Positions 1-9,432 of a stretch of 64,000 nt of DNA are shown here, piece by piece. Both the position numbers and the translations under genes were made by a program. Positions within the stretch are counted from its first letter, which is position 1. Each line of letters starts with the position of its first letter. The stretch is from Stramentimicrobium sp964433555 (GTDB taxonomy: Bacteria; Atribacterota; Phoenicimicrobiia; Phoenicimicrobiales; Stramentimicrobiaceae). The stretch covers positions 1 to 64,000 of the forward strand of contig CAYSRG010000003.1 of NCBI GenBank assembly GCA_964433555.1. The letters are read 5' to 3'. Under the pieces are notes generated by a model. It saw only the letters and a list, made by a program, of their open reading frames with translations, was not told the DNA's origin and ran no database searches.

Positions 1-485
1 TATGAGCTTATTCTAACTTAAAATCATCCTTTTGTTAAAGGGGAGGAGTATAATTATTCTACATTTTTTCTTGTTTGAATCAACATTTTAATTCCAATAA
101 TTTTATCAAGAGTTAATACTTTCCTAAAGTGATTTTTTAAAAGGCACAGAAATACTAATATAGAGAATGGTGTTGACATATATATCACAATGTAATATAT
201 TGTAACAGGAAACTATTAAAACTAATTTAGTATTTATATTTTATAGTATCCAGTATTCACAATTTTTAACTTTTGTTATTGATAAATATTTTTTAAATAA
301 AACACTATATCTACTAAATTAGGATAAGATAGATTAGCTAATTTTATTGCTTTGGTTTAAAATAGCCTTACGATAAAAAATTAAGTAACGATTAATTTTA
401 AACACAACTTGTTTTTAGTTAACTTCATCATTGGTTAATTTCATTATTATAATAGTGGGAAGATAGTAATTGCTAAAAATAAAGT
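1..485. other. AT-rich non-coding region upstream of tetR
   Basis: No convincing gene is visible. A TTGACA at 173-178 followed after 17 bases by TATATT (196-201) resembles a sigma-70 promoter. It overlaps an ACAAT/ATTGT inverted repeat at about 188-204, which could be an operator, but it lies some 300 bases before the first gene. A second possible -10 (TATAAT, 448-453) is closer to the tetR start, with only a weak -35 at about 424-429. Confidence 0.4.
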
Positions 486-506
486 TTGAAGTCTCGGGAA
501 AAAATA

Positions 507-1112
507 ATGATAGAAAAAAAGAATAATCCCATAAAAAAAAGAATACTTACTACCGCCAGGAAATATTTCTTTACCCAGGGCTACTCAAAAGCAACCATGG
601 ATGAGTTAGCTACTGAACTCCATATGAGTAAAAAAACCCTTTATCAATTTTTTAACAGTAAACAATTTTTACTGGAATCAGTTATCTATGACTTTTTCCA
701 GGATTTTCATAATAAGATAAATACAATTATCAGAACAAAAAAAAATAGGAGAATAGGCGTGCTAAAACAGTTTATGTCTTTAGTGCAGGCTCAGATTTCC
801 CAATTTAACATACGGGCTTTTGAAGATATTCGAAAAAATAATCCCCGAGCATGGCTTATAATAAACCAGTTGGAGGAAAAACTCATTAATGGTGAATTAA
901 GAAAGCTGTTACAGGAAGGCAAGAAAGAAGGAACAGTTTGTCAGGATATTGATCTTGATCTTATTGTCTTAATGATTCTCAATACCATTAAAACTGTTGT
1001 TATTCCGGAAGTAGTATCACAACTATCTTACTCTACCGAAGAGGTTATTGATATACTGGCTAGAATAGTTATGCATGGTATTTCCAATCCCGGGAATGCA
1101 ATAGATTTATAG
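507..1112 (+). CDS. TetR/AcrR family transcriptional regulator
   Basis: DNA-binding repressor that probably controls the exporter operon directly downstream. The N-terminal helix-turn-helix (about residues 10-55) has the family pattern, including ARKYFFTQGYSKATMDELA and MSKKTLYQFF. The C-terminal part is the variable ligand-binding region and gives no hint of the ligand. I chose the ATG at 507; a TTG at 486 extends the frame by seven residues but has no ribosome site. The gene is followed after 121 bases by an RND transporter, the usual arrangement for a local repressor of an efflux operon. Family certain, target inferred from position. Confidence 0.85.
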   Translation: MIEKKNNPIKKRILTTARKYFFTQGYSKATMDELATELHMSKKTLYQFFNSKQFLLESVIYDFFQDFHNKINTIIRTKKNRRIGVLKQFMSLVQAQISQFNIRAFEDIRKNNPRAWLIINQLEEKLINGELRKLLQEGKKEGTVCQDIDLDLIVLMILNTIKTVVIPEVVSQLSYSTEEVIDILARIVMHGISNPGNAIDL

Positions 1113-1233
1113 ATTTTATATGCTGATAATAATAAATATTAAGCAACACTATATTTAAAGATAATTTCACTAAAGTTTGTTAATAAAGTTTCAAAAATAT
1201 TTCTGAGATAAAATTATAGGAGATTCAGGACAT

Positions 1234-4023
1234 ATGAACAAATTAGCACAGTTGATTAGCAAGCACGCTATAATAATTATAGTATTTGTCGCACTTGTAA
1301 CACTCTTTGGTACAACCCAAATTAAAAAACTAAAAGTAGAAGACGATATCACTAAATACCTTGCAGAAAACGATCCAGAAATACGTTTTTATCAAGAAAT
1401 TTCTGATAAGTTTGGTAAATTTGATGAAAACGTTACTTTAATCTCTCTGGAATATAAGGAATTATTCACCTTAGAAAATCTACGGAATTTTAAATTAATA
1501 TCCGATCAATTAGAAAATTCTGACTATATCCTATCTGTTAATTCTTTTTTAAATATGCCTAACATCATTGCTTCGGATTATGGCATTGAAGTGAGAGATT
1601 TTGTGGAAGTTTTCCCTGAAACCGAAAAAGAGGTACAGGAGCTGAAAAAAACTGCCCTGGAAGATGATATGTTAAAAGGAACTTATCTCTCCAACGATGG
1701 TAAAGTTGGTTTACTCATGATAGAATCCCAAGACAATATCGATGGATCTCTTTTAAGAAAAGACTTGGAAGACATTATAAATAAGTATAAAGGCAACAAT
1801 GAACATATAGAATTTTTTGGACTACCAATTATGGAAGTACAAATCACCGAAATGGCTCTTGACAATATGTCTTTAGCCTTCACTGCCACTGTAGTGGTAT
1901 TGGCTCTTCTTTTTTACTGTTTCAGGAGCATACAGGGAACTTTCTTGCCAATTTCTATAGCCCTGCTTACCTCTTTCTGGCTTTTAAGTTCGGTTGCCTC
2001 AACAGGTAAAGCTGTTACTATTGTGATCTCAGCCATTCCAGTTTTAATGATTGCCCTGGTGACAGCATATGGCATTCATTTTATCAGTCGCTATTACGAA
2101 GAAAGACAGCTTTTTACCCCTCAAGAAGCAATTAGAAAAACTATTATTTCGGTTTTTACTCCCATTCTGATGAGTGCTCTTACTACTATTGCTGGTTTTG
2201 CCTCATTAACTACTGTGGTTATAAGACCTATGACTGAATTTGGTATCTTTGCTACTATTGGCATCTTAGCAGCTTTCCTCCTAACAATATTTGTATTAGG
2301 AGCAATTTTTAGCATTTTCGTACCCAGGAAAGTTCCCCAAAACTTCTCTTATCAAGCCAATGATCTGGTAACCAAAATACTGAAAATTATTGCTCAATCA
2401 ATTTCCCAGAAAAAAAGCCTAATTTTAGGAATTATTATTATTACCATTGTTATCTCGAGCTTTTTTATCTTGCAAGTAAAACCAGATTCGTCTATTGAAA
2501 GCAGATTAGGAGTTAACAATCCCATCACCAAGTCTATGAACTATTTCAAGGAAATATTTGGTGGAGTTGACTTTCTCTATATTTATCTAACATCAGATAA
2601 TGTTAAACATCCCTATATTCTAAGAAGTATGGATAAAATCCAAAATTATGCCAGTCATCTTTCCTCTCTATCTCAACCTTCGTCTATTACTACTTTTTTA
2701 GCCCAGCTCAATAATGCTATGGAAAATAAAAAAATTATTCCAGCTAATTCCGATAAAATTGATAATCTATGGTTTTTTACTGGTGATAATGAGTATATAA
2801 ACTCTATGCTGGCTGATGAAAACAGGTCTACTATAATACAGATTCGCGCCCGAGAAATGACCTCCTTAGCAGTAAATAATGCTATTCAGGAGATAGAAAA
2901 ATTTATCCAGACTATTCCCGATAGAGTTAAGAAAGTAGATTTATCTTCATTATCAATTCAGGAGCAGGAACAATACTTACCCTATATTGTTCAAGATATC
3001 ATTTCTTCCTGGCAAGCCAATGGTATGGAAATTAATGAAGATATAAAGCAAGAGTTATACGAAGAATTAATTCAAATTGCTAAAATGCCCATTGAAAACT
3101 TTTATTATCCCACAAATGAATTTATAGCAGAGATTTTGCAAATATCAGTACTTGAACTGGAAGATTTAGGTATATCAACCAGTGAAATGCAACCTACCCT
3201 CTTAAAGTACCTTGAAAGCTATTCTCGGGATAACCAATTTATAGATTACTTTGCGCAAGAATTAGACCTCTACTTGGATGATGCTCAGTACTTAAAAGAA
3301 ATCATTGATAGTTCTTTAACGATTGTTGGAGAACGAGAAAAAATTAGATATGCCAGAACACAGATTGAACATATTCTGAAGAATCAATTAGAGCAGAAGA
3401 GCTCTGAGTATTTATGGTATCTTACTGATGATTATGCCTATCTGCCTGATGAACAGGGAGATATTCATTTTGCCTATCGATTAACTGGTATTCCAGTTAT
3501 TATTAATGAAGTGAATTATAGTGTTTTTCAGGGACAGATAAAAAGCATGGTAATTGCGTTTGTAATAGTTTTCATTTTATTAGTATTGCAATTTAGTTCC
3601 TTATTAATAGGATTAATAGCTATGATCCCTATTGCCTGTACCGTTTTAACTGCTTTTGGTATAATGGGTATAGCGAAAATTTCGCTTAATATTGGTACTA
3701 TGATGGTAGCCAGCATATCAATAGGAGCAGGAATTGATTACACCATTCACTTTATTAACCGATATAAACAGGAATTAACTAAAAATAAAAATGAACCAAC
3801 TCAAGCAATGAAAAACACTTTAACTGGTACCGGAAGAGCTATTGTCTTTAATTCTTTATCTGTAGCAGCAGGAGCATTTGTTCTAACACTCTCAGAAATT
3901 GACATGATTTCCGAATTCGCCGGATTAATAGGTAGTGTTATGTTGATAAGTGTGGTCTATACCCTTCTTTTATTACCTTTACTTTTACATCTTATTACTT
4001 TTAAAATCTCAGAAAAACTTTAA
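1234..4023 (+). CDS. RND/MMPL superfamily exporter
   Basis: Inner-membrane proton-driven exporter of about 929 residues, predicted to move a hydrophobic or lipid substrate out of the membrane. The layout is the RND duplicate: one transmembrane helix, a large periplasmic loop, a cluster of about five helices (residues about 205-375), then the same arrangement repeated, ending with five helices (about 760-925). Its size and the absence of HAE/HME-type features put it in the MMPL/SSD-like group, not AcrB. An AGGAGA ribosome site precedes the ATG. It is followed by a LolA-like carrier and an outer-membrane barrel, which suggests a complete route from inner to outer membrane. Substrate unknown. 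Confidence 0.85.
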   Translation: MNKLAQLISKHAIIIIVFVALVTLFGTTQIKKLKVEDDITKYLAENDPEIRFYQEISDKFGKFDENVTLISLEYKELFTLENLRNFKLISDQLENSDYILSVNSFLNMPNIIASDYGIEVRDFVEVFPETEKEVQELKKTALEDDMLKGTYLSNDGKVGLLMIESQDNIDGSLLRKDLEDIINKYKGNNEHIEFFGLPIMEVQITEMALDNMSLAFTATVVVLALLFYCFRSIQGTFLPISIALLTSFWLLSSVASTGKAVTIVISAIPVLMIALVTAYGIHFISRYYEERQLFTPQEAIRKTIISVFTPILMSALTTIAGFASLTTVVIRPMTEFGIFATIGILAAFLLTIFVLGAIFSIFVPRKVPQNFSYQANDLVTKILKIIAQSISQKKSLILGIIIITIVISSFFILQVKPDSSIESRLGVNNPITKSMNYFKEIFGGVDFLYIYLTSDNVKHPYILRSMDKIQNYASHLSSLSQPSSITTFLAQLNNAMENKKIIPANSDKIDNLWFFTGDNEYINSMLADENRSTIIQIRAREMTSLAVNNAIQEIEKFIQTIPDRVKKVDLSSLSIQEQEQYLPYIVQDIISSWQANGMEINEDIKQELYEELIQIAKMPIENFYYPTNEFIAEILQISVLELEDLGISTSEMQPTLLKYLESYSRDNQFIDYFAQELDLYLDDAQYLKEIIDSSLTIVGEREKIRYARTQIEHILKNQLEQKSSEYLWYLTDDYAYLPDEQGDIHFAYRLTGIPVIINEVNYSVFQGQIKSMVIAFVIVFILLVLQFSSLLIGLIAMIPIACTVLTAFGIMGIAKISLNIGTMMVASISIGAGIDYTIHFINRYKQELTKNKNEPTQAMKNTLTGTGRAIVFNSLSVAAGAFVLTLSEIDMISEFAGLIGSVMLISVVYTLLLLPLLLHLITFKISEKL

Positions 4024-4120
4024 TGGAAGAATAAATGGATTATAAAGAAATAAATTTAATCCAAGATATTTTATACTAGAAATCTAAAAAATAAATACAT
4101 TAAATCAAGGAGGAAGCCAA

Positions 4121-4897
4121 ATGAGTTATTATAAAAGATATTCCCATATTTTATTTTTACTTATTCTCATTCTTTTTCTGAATAGTAATGTCTGCGCTGA
4201 ACAATTAACTGCTGATGAAATTATTGATAAAGTTAAAGAAAATCAGCTTGAATATGAAAACAGTAAATCACAGGCAGAAATGATCATCATCGATAAAAAT
4301 GGAAAGGCAGAAGAAAGAGAAATAATAATGTATGAGAAAGAAGAAAATGACAAAATAAACATATTAATGCGTTTTTTATCACCAAAAAATGTCGAGGGCG
4401 TTACTCTATTAAGTACCGAAAATGGAGATAAAATATATGTCTACATGCCTGCCTATCAAAAACCTAGAAGAATTGCCGGTGCATCTAAAAAAGAAAACTT
4501 TATGGGGACTGATTTTTCCTACGAAGATTTGGGCATGGACTATCAAAGCAAAGATTACCAAAAAGAACTCGAAGAGGAGACGGGAACCCAATATTTAATT
4601 GTAGTGACTCCTGCTGATGAAGATATATCCTATAGCAAATTTATACTTTATGTTAATAAAGAGCAATTTTATGTCGAAAAAGTAGAATTTTATAATTTAG
4701 AAGGACAACTTACTAAGACACTGGAAATTAAAGAAGTTAAATTTGATGGTAATAATAAAATTACACCAATAAAAATAGAATTAACCAATATTATAGATAA
4801 TCATAAAACTACTATGAATATTAAGGAAATTGAATATGACCTGGAATTGGCTGGTGACTTCTTTTCTATTCGCACCATGCAAAAACCAAGATTATAA
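4121..4897 (+). CDS. LolA-like outer membrane lipoprotein-sorting family protein
   Basis: Secreted periplasmic protein of 258 residues with a signal peptide cleaved near CAEQ (residue about 26). The region around residues 105-145, with PAYQKPRRIAGASKK followed by FMGTDFSYEDL, is the hallmark of the TP_0789-like branch of the LolA/LolB fold. Such proteins have an open beta-sheet with a hydrophobic pocket and are thought to carry lipids or lipoproteins. A strong AAGGAGGA ribosome site lies just before the ATG. The gene sits between an RND exporter and a beta-barrel, so shuttling the exported molecule through the periplasm is a reasonable inference. Family assignment is firm; cargo unknown. Confidence 0.8.
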   Translation: MSYYKRYSHILFLLILILFLNSNVCAEQLTADEIIDKVKENQLEYENSKSQAEMIIIDKNGKAEEREIIMYEKEENDKINILMRFLSPKNVEGVTLLSTENGDKIYVYMPAYQKPRRIAGASKKENFMGTDFSYEDLGMDYQSKDYQKELEEETGTQYLIVVTPADEDISYSKFILYVNKEQFYVEKVEFYNLEGQLTKTLEIKEVKFDGNNKITPIKIELTNIIDNHKTTMNIKEIEYDLELAGDFFSIRTMQKPRL

Positions 4898-4934
4898 CTT
4901 AACAATTTAAAATAAATTTTAGAGGAGATACTGT

Positions 4935-6197
4935 ATGATTAAAATAAATAAAATTAATTTTCTACCAGATACTGGTATTGTATTTATTATATCTTTGTTT
5001 CTTATTTTTTCCCAATCGGCATTGGCGTTTGACTTTTCACAAAAAATACTATACCAGAGCTCTTATTCTCTAAATCAACAAAAACTCAATCATACTGTTA
5101 CTCTAAAAATAGACTATTTTGAAGAAATTTCCAATGATCTCTTTTTTCAGGGAGATCTGATAATCCGCTCAAGTAACAAGGAATATTCAAAACCATTTAT
5201 AATTGGACCCAACGAACTTTATCTCAATGCCTATGATGTCCTGGACAATTTAGACCTTAAGGTAGGAAAAATTATCAACAAGTGGGGAGCAGCTGACTTT
5301 TTTAGTCCCCTTGATAATTTTAATCCCATGCCTCCCAATCTATCTTTAATTAATAATCAAGAAAAATTAGGTGCATTAGGTATTAATGCCACTTATTATA
5401 TAGATAATTTAACTAGCCTCCAAGCTATTTTGCTTCCTTCACTAAAGACATCTCCCTATCCTGACCAATATTTAAAGGACGCCTACCTATCTCAATATGG
5501 TCCTTTCTATCAAGAACAGGGTATTAATATTGATTCAGTGAAGATTTCCTATCAAAAAGCTAAAGATCTCATCTGGGGGCTGCAATTGCACCACTCTTTC
5601 CCCTCTTACGATGTAGCTTTGAGTTACTATCATGGATACTATATGGATCCTTTCCCCGCTAACTTAAACATAGCTCTACATACTTCTGGAAATATTATGG
5701 AGTTGACTTTAGGGTATCCTACCAAACAAGTACTAGGATTGGAATTTCAAGGCAATTTCCCTGGTATCGAAGGAGCCACCTTAAGGGGTGATTTGGCATA
5801 CATTATCCCGGGATTATGGCAACTTCAGGGCGAAACAATACTGGAAAAACCTTATTGGAAAGCAGTACTAAGTGCAGATTATACTACTGACTCAAATCTA
5901 TACTTAAATGGAGGATTCATATATGGCCTTCCCTTTGAAAGAGAAAATCAATGCTCATCTTACCTGTATCTTAATGCTGATAAAGAGATTGCGAATTCTG
6001 ATTTCAGTCCATATTATATCGGAGTATTAAGTTTGAAAGATATGAGCATGGGCAACGTAATTGGTATAGATTATCAAATAAGTAAAAATATATTAGCCTC
6101 ATTTTCCTATCTTGTTGTGTTAGGGGACACTAACACTAAACTGGGTTTATTAAAACCTTCAGAGGGTTTTTATTTTTCATTGGAATGGCTTTTTTAA
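4935..6197 (+). CDS. Outer-membrane beta-barrel protein (DUF1302-like)
   Basis: Secreted protein of 420 residues. A signal peptide ends at ALA|FDF (about residue 32), the body is rich in alternating amphipathic strands and aromatic residues, and the chain ends in Phe (EWLF), the usual last residue of BAM-assembled barrels. The segment around KIINKWGAADFFSPLDNFNP resembles the DUF1302/alginate-export-like barrels that accompany RND and lipid-transfer genes in other diderms. It is last in the tetR-RND-LolA-barrel operon, 37 bases after the LolA-like gene. It would act as the outer-membrane exit or acceptor. Barrel nature well supported; exact family less so. Confidence 0.7.
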   Translation: MIKINKINFLPDTGIVFIISLFLIFSQSALAFDFSQKILYQSSYSLNQQKLNHTVTLKIDYFEEISNDLFFQGDLIIRSSNKEYSKPFIIGPNELYLNAYDVLDNLDLKVGKIINKWGAADFFSPLDNFNPMPPNLSLINNQEKLGALGINATYYIDNLTSLQAILLPSLKTSPYPDQYLKDAYLSQYGPFYQEQGINIDSVKISYQKAKDLIWGLQLHHSFPSYDVALSYYHGYYMDPFPANLNIALHTSGNIMELTLGYPTKQVLGLEFQGNFPGIEGATLRGDLAYIIPGLWQLQGETILEKPYWKAVLSADYTTDSNLYLNGGFIYGLPFERENQCSSYLYLNADKEIANSDFSPYYIGVLSLKDMSMGNVIGIDYQISKNILASFSYLVVLGDTNTKLGLLKPSEGFYFSLEWLF

Positions 6198-6206
6198 AGA
6201 TGAAAT

Positions 6207-6257
6207 AGCGCAGGCACAGAATGATCAAAAATAGATCAGAATCACTGATCCTGCGCT
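6207..6257. terminator. Stem-loop between convergent genes
   Basis: AGCGCAGG (6207-6214) and CCTGCGCT (6250-6257) form a perfect 8-bp inverted repeat, with an inner GATCAG/CTGATC hairpin (6234-6239/6245-6250). It lies between two genes that converge. There is no clear U-tract, so a terminator role is a guess. Confidence 0.4.
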
Positions 6258-6283
6258 TGATTCCTTACTTTTCCATCGCTCAT

Positions 6284-6859
6284 TTATGAAGCAATATCTT
6301 TACCTAGAGCATAGCCTCGACCAATATACTTACCGCGAGCATAATATGCAGCTATTACAGGAGTATAAAGGATTGGATCTAACTTTTCCATAATCACCCT
6401 TCCATCCTCATCAAGCAGACTTTCCTCTACTTTAACATCCATTATTTCTCCTATAAATTCAGTATGTAATCCTATTTCGATGTTCTTAATGACTTTACAC
6501 TCCAGAACTATTGGAAACTCCTTCCCATAAGGAGCATCTACTATATCACTCTTCACTGGAGTAATCTTGGTTTTTTCAAATTTATTATAATTATGACCAG
6601 ATACAATACCATAAAAATCTGCCTCTTTTACCCTATCACTAAAGAGAATATTAACAGTAAAAGACTTGCGAGAAATAATATTATGATAAGAATAGGTAGC
6701 CTTTCTCAAAGATATATTGACACAAGGAGGATCAGAACAGCAGATACCTCCCCAGGCACAAGCCATTAAATTTGGTTTTCCATTCTGATCATAACTACCT
6801 ATAATCAAAACCGGAACCGCAGTTAAGAATGTTTTTGCTCCTATTGATTTTTTCATCAA
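6284..6859 (-). CDS. Flavin reductase family protein
   Basis: Cytosolic FMN-binding split-barrel protein of 191 residues. The N-terminal half carries the family pattern of the flavin reductase-like domain: PVLIIGSYDQNGKPNLM, then a Cys-rich CAWGGICCSDPP, then the SRKSFTVNIL stretch. Homologues bind FMN and act as reductases or electron carriers, often in anaerobes; the partner here is not visible. The gene stands alone with a good AAAGGAGG site before the ATG. The two adjacent Cys at about residues 40-41 are worth noting but may not be functional. Confidence 0.8.
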   Translation of the reverse strand: MMKKSIGAKTFLTAVPVLIIGSYDQNGKPNLMACAWGGICCSDPPCVNISLRKATYSYHNIISRKSFTVNILFSDRVKEADFYGIVSGHNYNKFEKTKITPVKSDIVDAPYGKEFPIVLECKVIKNIEIGLHTEFIGEIMDVKVEESLLDEDGRVIMEKLDPILYTPVIAAYYARGKYIGRGYALGKDIAS

Positions 6860-7026
6860 TTCCTCCTTTTGTTTTTACCATTATCATCTTCTGTAAAGAT
6901 GTCTTTTTATGGTTAAAGAAAAACTTTATTCTTGATTTTAACAAAACAGACCAACTTTTTCTACCCCATTAAGTTCAGTTATGTTATAATGTTGATTGTT
7001 ATTTAACAGGATAAAGGAGCAATCTA

Positions 7027-8199
7027 TTGGCAAATAATGAAGATATTCATCATATCTCTTTTGATAATAAAGATATTTTTTTAATCGGTACCGCTCATAT
7101 TTCCAAAGCCAGTGCTGAAACGGTAAGAAAATTTATTTCTGAAGAAAAACCAGATTCTGTATGTATAGAGTTATGCCAGTCACGTTTTCAATCCATTACC
7201 GATCCAGATAAATGGAAAAATATGGATATTATTACCATTATCAAACAAAAAAAAGCGCTATTGTTGCTGGTCAATCTAATACTTTCTGCTTTTCAGAAAA
7301 GACTGGCCCGTCAGTTAGGTCTTAATCCAGGACAAGAAATGATTGAGGCTATACAAGCAGCTAAAGAGAATAATATTAACCTGGTTTTGGCAGACCGTGA
7401 TATTCAGATAACCTTCACCAGAATATGGAAAAAGCTGGGTTTTTTCGGCAAATTCAAGTTATTTTTTATGTTAATACTCAGCATATTTAGCAAGGAAGAT
7501 ATATCGGAAGAAGAAATTGAAAGGCTAAAATCTGAAGATGTACTTACAGCTGCTTTAAATGACTTGGCCATTTCATTCCCTCGCTTAAAGAACACCTTGA
7601 TTGATGAACGTGATCAATATCTGGCAGAAAAAATAAGGAATGCTCCCGGTGGAAAAATAATTGCCGTAGTTGGTGCCGGACATATACCTGGCATTAAAAA
7701 AGAAATATATAAAGATCACGATCTAAATTCATTAACCTATATTCCCAAGAGTGCTGCTTGGATAAAATGGATTTTATGGGCTATTCCTATTGCCATTATC
7801 TTAATTGTAATTTCTACCTTTAGAGTATCTACCCCCAGTGGAATAAATCAAGTCTCACAGTGGCTAATTTGGAATGGCTCTTTAGCTGCTCTTGGAACTG
7901 TAATGGCTGCTGCACACCCTCTTTCTATTCTAACTGCCTTTTTGGCAGCACCTATTACCTCTTTGAATCCATTATTGGCTGCAGGTTGGTTTGCTGGTAT
8001 CGTAGAAGCCATTGTGAGAAAACCAAAGGTAGAAGATTTTGAGAACTTAGGAAATATTACCACCTTTGGTGATTTCTTTCGCAACCGGGTTACCAAAATA
8101 CTTTTAGTTGTTGCTTTAGCCAACCTCGGTAGTTCGGTTGGTACTTTTATTGGCGGTGCTAAAGTAATTCAAATATTTATCGATACAGTATTTTCTTAG
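7027..8199 (+). CDS. TraB/PrgY family membrane protein
   Basis: Protein of 390 residues. The N-terminal TraB domain (about residues 10-230) has the family signatures IGTAHISKASAETV and VGAGHIPGI, and the C-terminal part (about 240-385) has four or five hydrophobic helices. TraB/PrgY proteins are proposed membrane-associated proteases or pheromone-shutdown factors, with conserved His and Glu resembling the Tiki/EreA fold; the chromosomal forms with a helical C-terminus are of unknown function. The start is a TTG, supported by an AAAGGAGC site seven bases upstream; no earlier ATG is in frame. It is a single gene converging on hsp20. Confidence 0.8.
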   Translation: MANNEDIHHISFDNKDIFLIGTAHISKASAETVRKFISEEKPDSVCIELCQSRFQSITDPDKWKNMDIITIIKQKKALLLLVNLILSAFQKRLARQLGLNPGQEMIEAIQAAKENNINLVLADRDIQITFTRIWKKLGFFGKFKLFFMLILSIFSKEDISEEEIERLKSEDVLTAALNDLAISFPRLKNTLIDERDQYLAEKIRNAPGGKIIAVVGAGHIPGIKKEIYKDHDLNSLTYIPKSAAWIKWILWAIPIAIILIVISTFRVSTPSGINQVSQWLIWNGSLAALGTVMAAAHPLSILTAFLAAPITSLNPLLAAGWFAGIVEAIVRKPKVEDFENLGNITTFGDFFRNRVTKILLVVALANLGSSVGTFIGGAKVIQIFIDTVFS

Positions 8200-8306
8200 T
8201 CTCTCTTAAAACAATTTAATAGTAAAATTCCTTTAAACTATCTCGAGTCAGGCTATAGTAAAATTTCTCCAACTAAACCAAAAGTATATAATAAAAAGAT
8301 ATTTCA

Positions 8307-8753
8307 TTAAATTGTTTCAATCATTATTTCTTTTGCTTTTTCTTCCATCTTCTTAGGTAAGGTGACTTCTAATATTCCATTTTTATATTTTGCTTTAATT
8401 TTATCCTTATCTATTCCTGCAGGTAAAGAAATATTTCTGGAAAACTTGCCATAAGCTCTTTCACAGCAGTAATAACCTTCCCTTTTCACATCTTTGTCCT
8501 GCTCAATCTCTCCTTGTACAGTAAGATTATTATCACTGAGAGAAATCTTTATATCCTTTTTGTCAACTCCTGGGAGTTCAATTATAGCCACTAATTTATC
8601 TTTCTGGTCAATCAAATCCATAGCTGGAGACCAGATTCCCCTATCTTCCCATCTCTTCCTTCTCTGCCTTTCTGATCTTCCCATTAGGTCAAAAAAATCA
8701 TTTAAAAAACTACGAATGAGTTGATCTCTTGGTTCCCAACGAATCAGATCCAT
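8307..8753 (-). CDS. Hsp20/alpha-crystallin small heat-shock protein
   Basis: ATP-independent holdase chaperone of 148 residues. The alpha-crystallin domain (about 45-140) is clear: MDLIDQKDKLVAIIELPGV, then ERAYGKFSRNISLPAGID and the KYKNGILEVTLPK strand. A short C-terminal IMI replaces the classical IxI/V motif. It is the second gene of a two-gene operon: the marR-type gene ends 32 bases upstream and an AAGGAGGT ribosome site lies just before the ATG. Regulation by the upstream MarR protein is therefore likely, not the HrcA/CIRCE system, of which I see no element. Confidence 0.9.
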   Translation of the reverse strand: MDLIRWEPRDQLIRSFLNDFFDLMGRSERQRRKRWEDRGIWSPAMDLIDQKDKLVAIIELPGVDKKDIKISLSDNNLTVQGEIEQDKDVKREGYYCCERAYGKFSRNISLPAGIDKDKIKAKYKNGILEVTLPKKMEEKAKEIMIETI

Positions 8754-8785
8754 AATTCAAACCTCCTTGAGATTATTCAAAACTT

Positions 8786-9199
8786 TTAGTCAAAGTATTC
8801 CAGCAATATTTTCAAGGCGCTCTTGATCATTTTTACTTCTTCATCAGAAAACCTTTTTTGTAGATTATACTCTGATTCCTTCTGGTTTTGCCTAATCCTT
8901 TCCTTCACCTCCAATCCTTTTTCGGAAAGGGCGACTGCTACCGAACGCCGGTCATGAGTGCTTATTCTGCGAATGAAATATCCTTTCCTGACTAGATTAT
9001 CGATAACCCTACTGCTACGCGAAGGTGATAATCCCATTACTTGGGACATCTCATAACAGGTCATTTCCCGACCTATCTCCTGAGACATGATTCCCCGGTA
9101 CTCAGCAATAGATAGATTACAGGTTACCCGCATATATTCCTGATCGAGTATTTTATTCATTTTCAAATTAGCAATAAGATTTAAAATGCTCTCAGTCAT
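8786..9199 (-). CDS. MarR family transcriptional regulator
   Basis: Dimeric winged-helix regulator of about 137 residues. The wHTH covers about residues 35-100, with MTCYEMSQVMGLSPSRSSRVIDNL as recognition helix region and a DHRSV-type wing (THDRRSVAVALSEKG). I prefer the ATG at 9199, preceded by AAAGGTAGGA, over a TTG at 9226 that lies nearer the operator. It leads an operon with hsp20. A sigma-70 promoter and an 8+1+8 perfect palindrome lie immediately upstream, so autoregulation is likely. A small heat-shock gene under a MarR protein suggests response to a stress ligand or redox change; the signal is unknown. Confidence 0.88.
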   Translation of the reverse strand: MTESILNLIANLKMNKILDQEYMRVTCNLSIAEYRGIMSQEIGREMTCYEMSQVMGLSPSRSSRVIDNLVRKGYFIRRISTHDRRSVAVALSEKGLEVKERIRQNQKESEYNLQKRFSDEEVKMIKSALKILLEYFD

Positions 9200-9227
9200 A
9201 TGTCCTACCTTTAATGTTAATAACAAT

Positions 9228-9244
9228 ATATGCTATTAGCATAT
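9228..9244 (-). promoter_or_regulatory. Palindromic operator for the MarR protein
   Basis: ATATGCTA-T-TAGCATAT is a perfect inverted repeat (9228-9244) with a one-base centre, of the length typical for a MarR dimer. It sits 14 bases downstream of the -10 hexamer of the marR-hsp20 promoter, where bound protein would block transcription start. Confidence 0.7.
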
Positions 9245-9258
9245 TTTAACCTATACTA

Positions 9259-9288
9259 ATTATATATGTTACCTAACCATATTGTCAA
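9259..9288 (-). promoter_or_regulatory. Sigma-70 promoter of marR-hsp20
   Basis: Read on the minus strand, a perfect TTGACA (9283-9288) is followed by an 18-base spacer and a perfect TATAAT (9259-9264). This is one of the best promoter matches in the window. Confidence 0.8.
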
Positions 9289-9432
9289 GTCTCTATATTA
9301 CCTTTTCCAAGATACACAAAATCTTCCCATTTCCTCTGATAATAATCTAAATAAAATAGTATTCATGATAGGTTAATCTCTGAGATATCCTATATAAAAT
9401 TATATGAATATTATCCTCTTTCTTGGAATGAA

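Noticed and set aside
8200..8290. Direct repeat of TAGTAAAATT
   Set aside because: Two short copies in AT-rich DNA; likely chance.
8786..9226. TTG at 9226 as the marR start
   Set aside because: It nearly touches the operator palindrome and lacks a ribosome site; the ATG at 9199 has AAAGGTAGGA.
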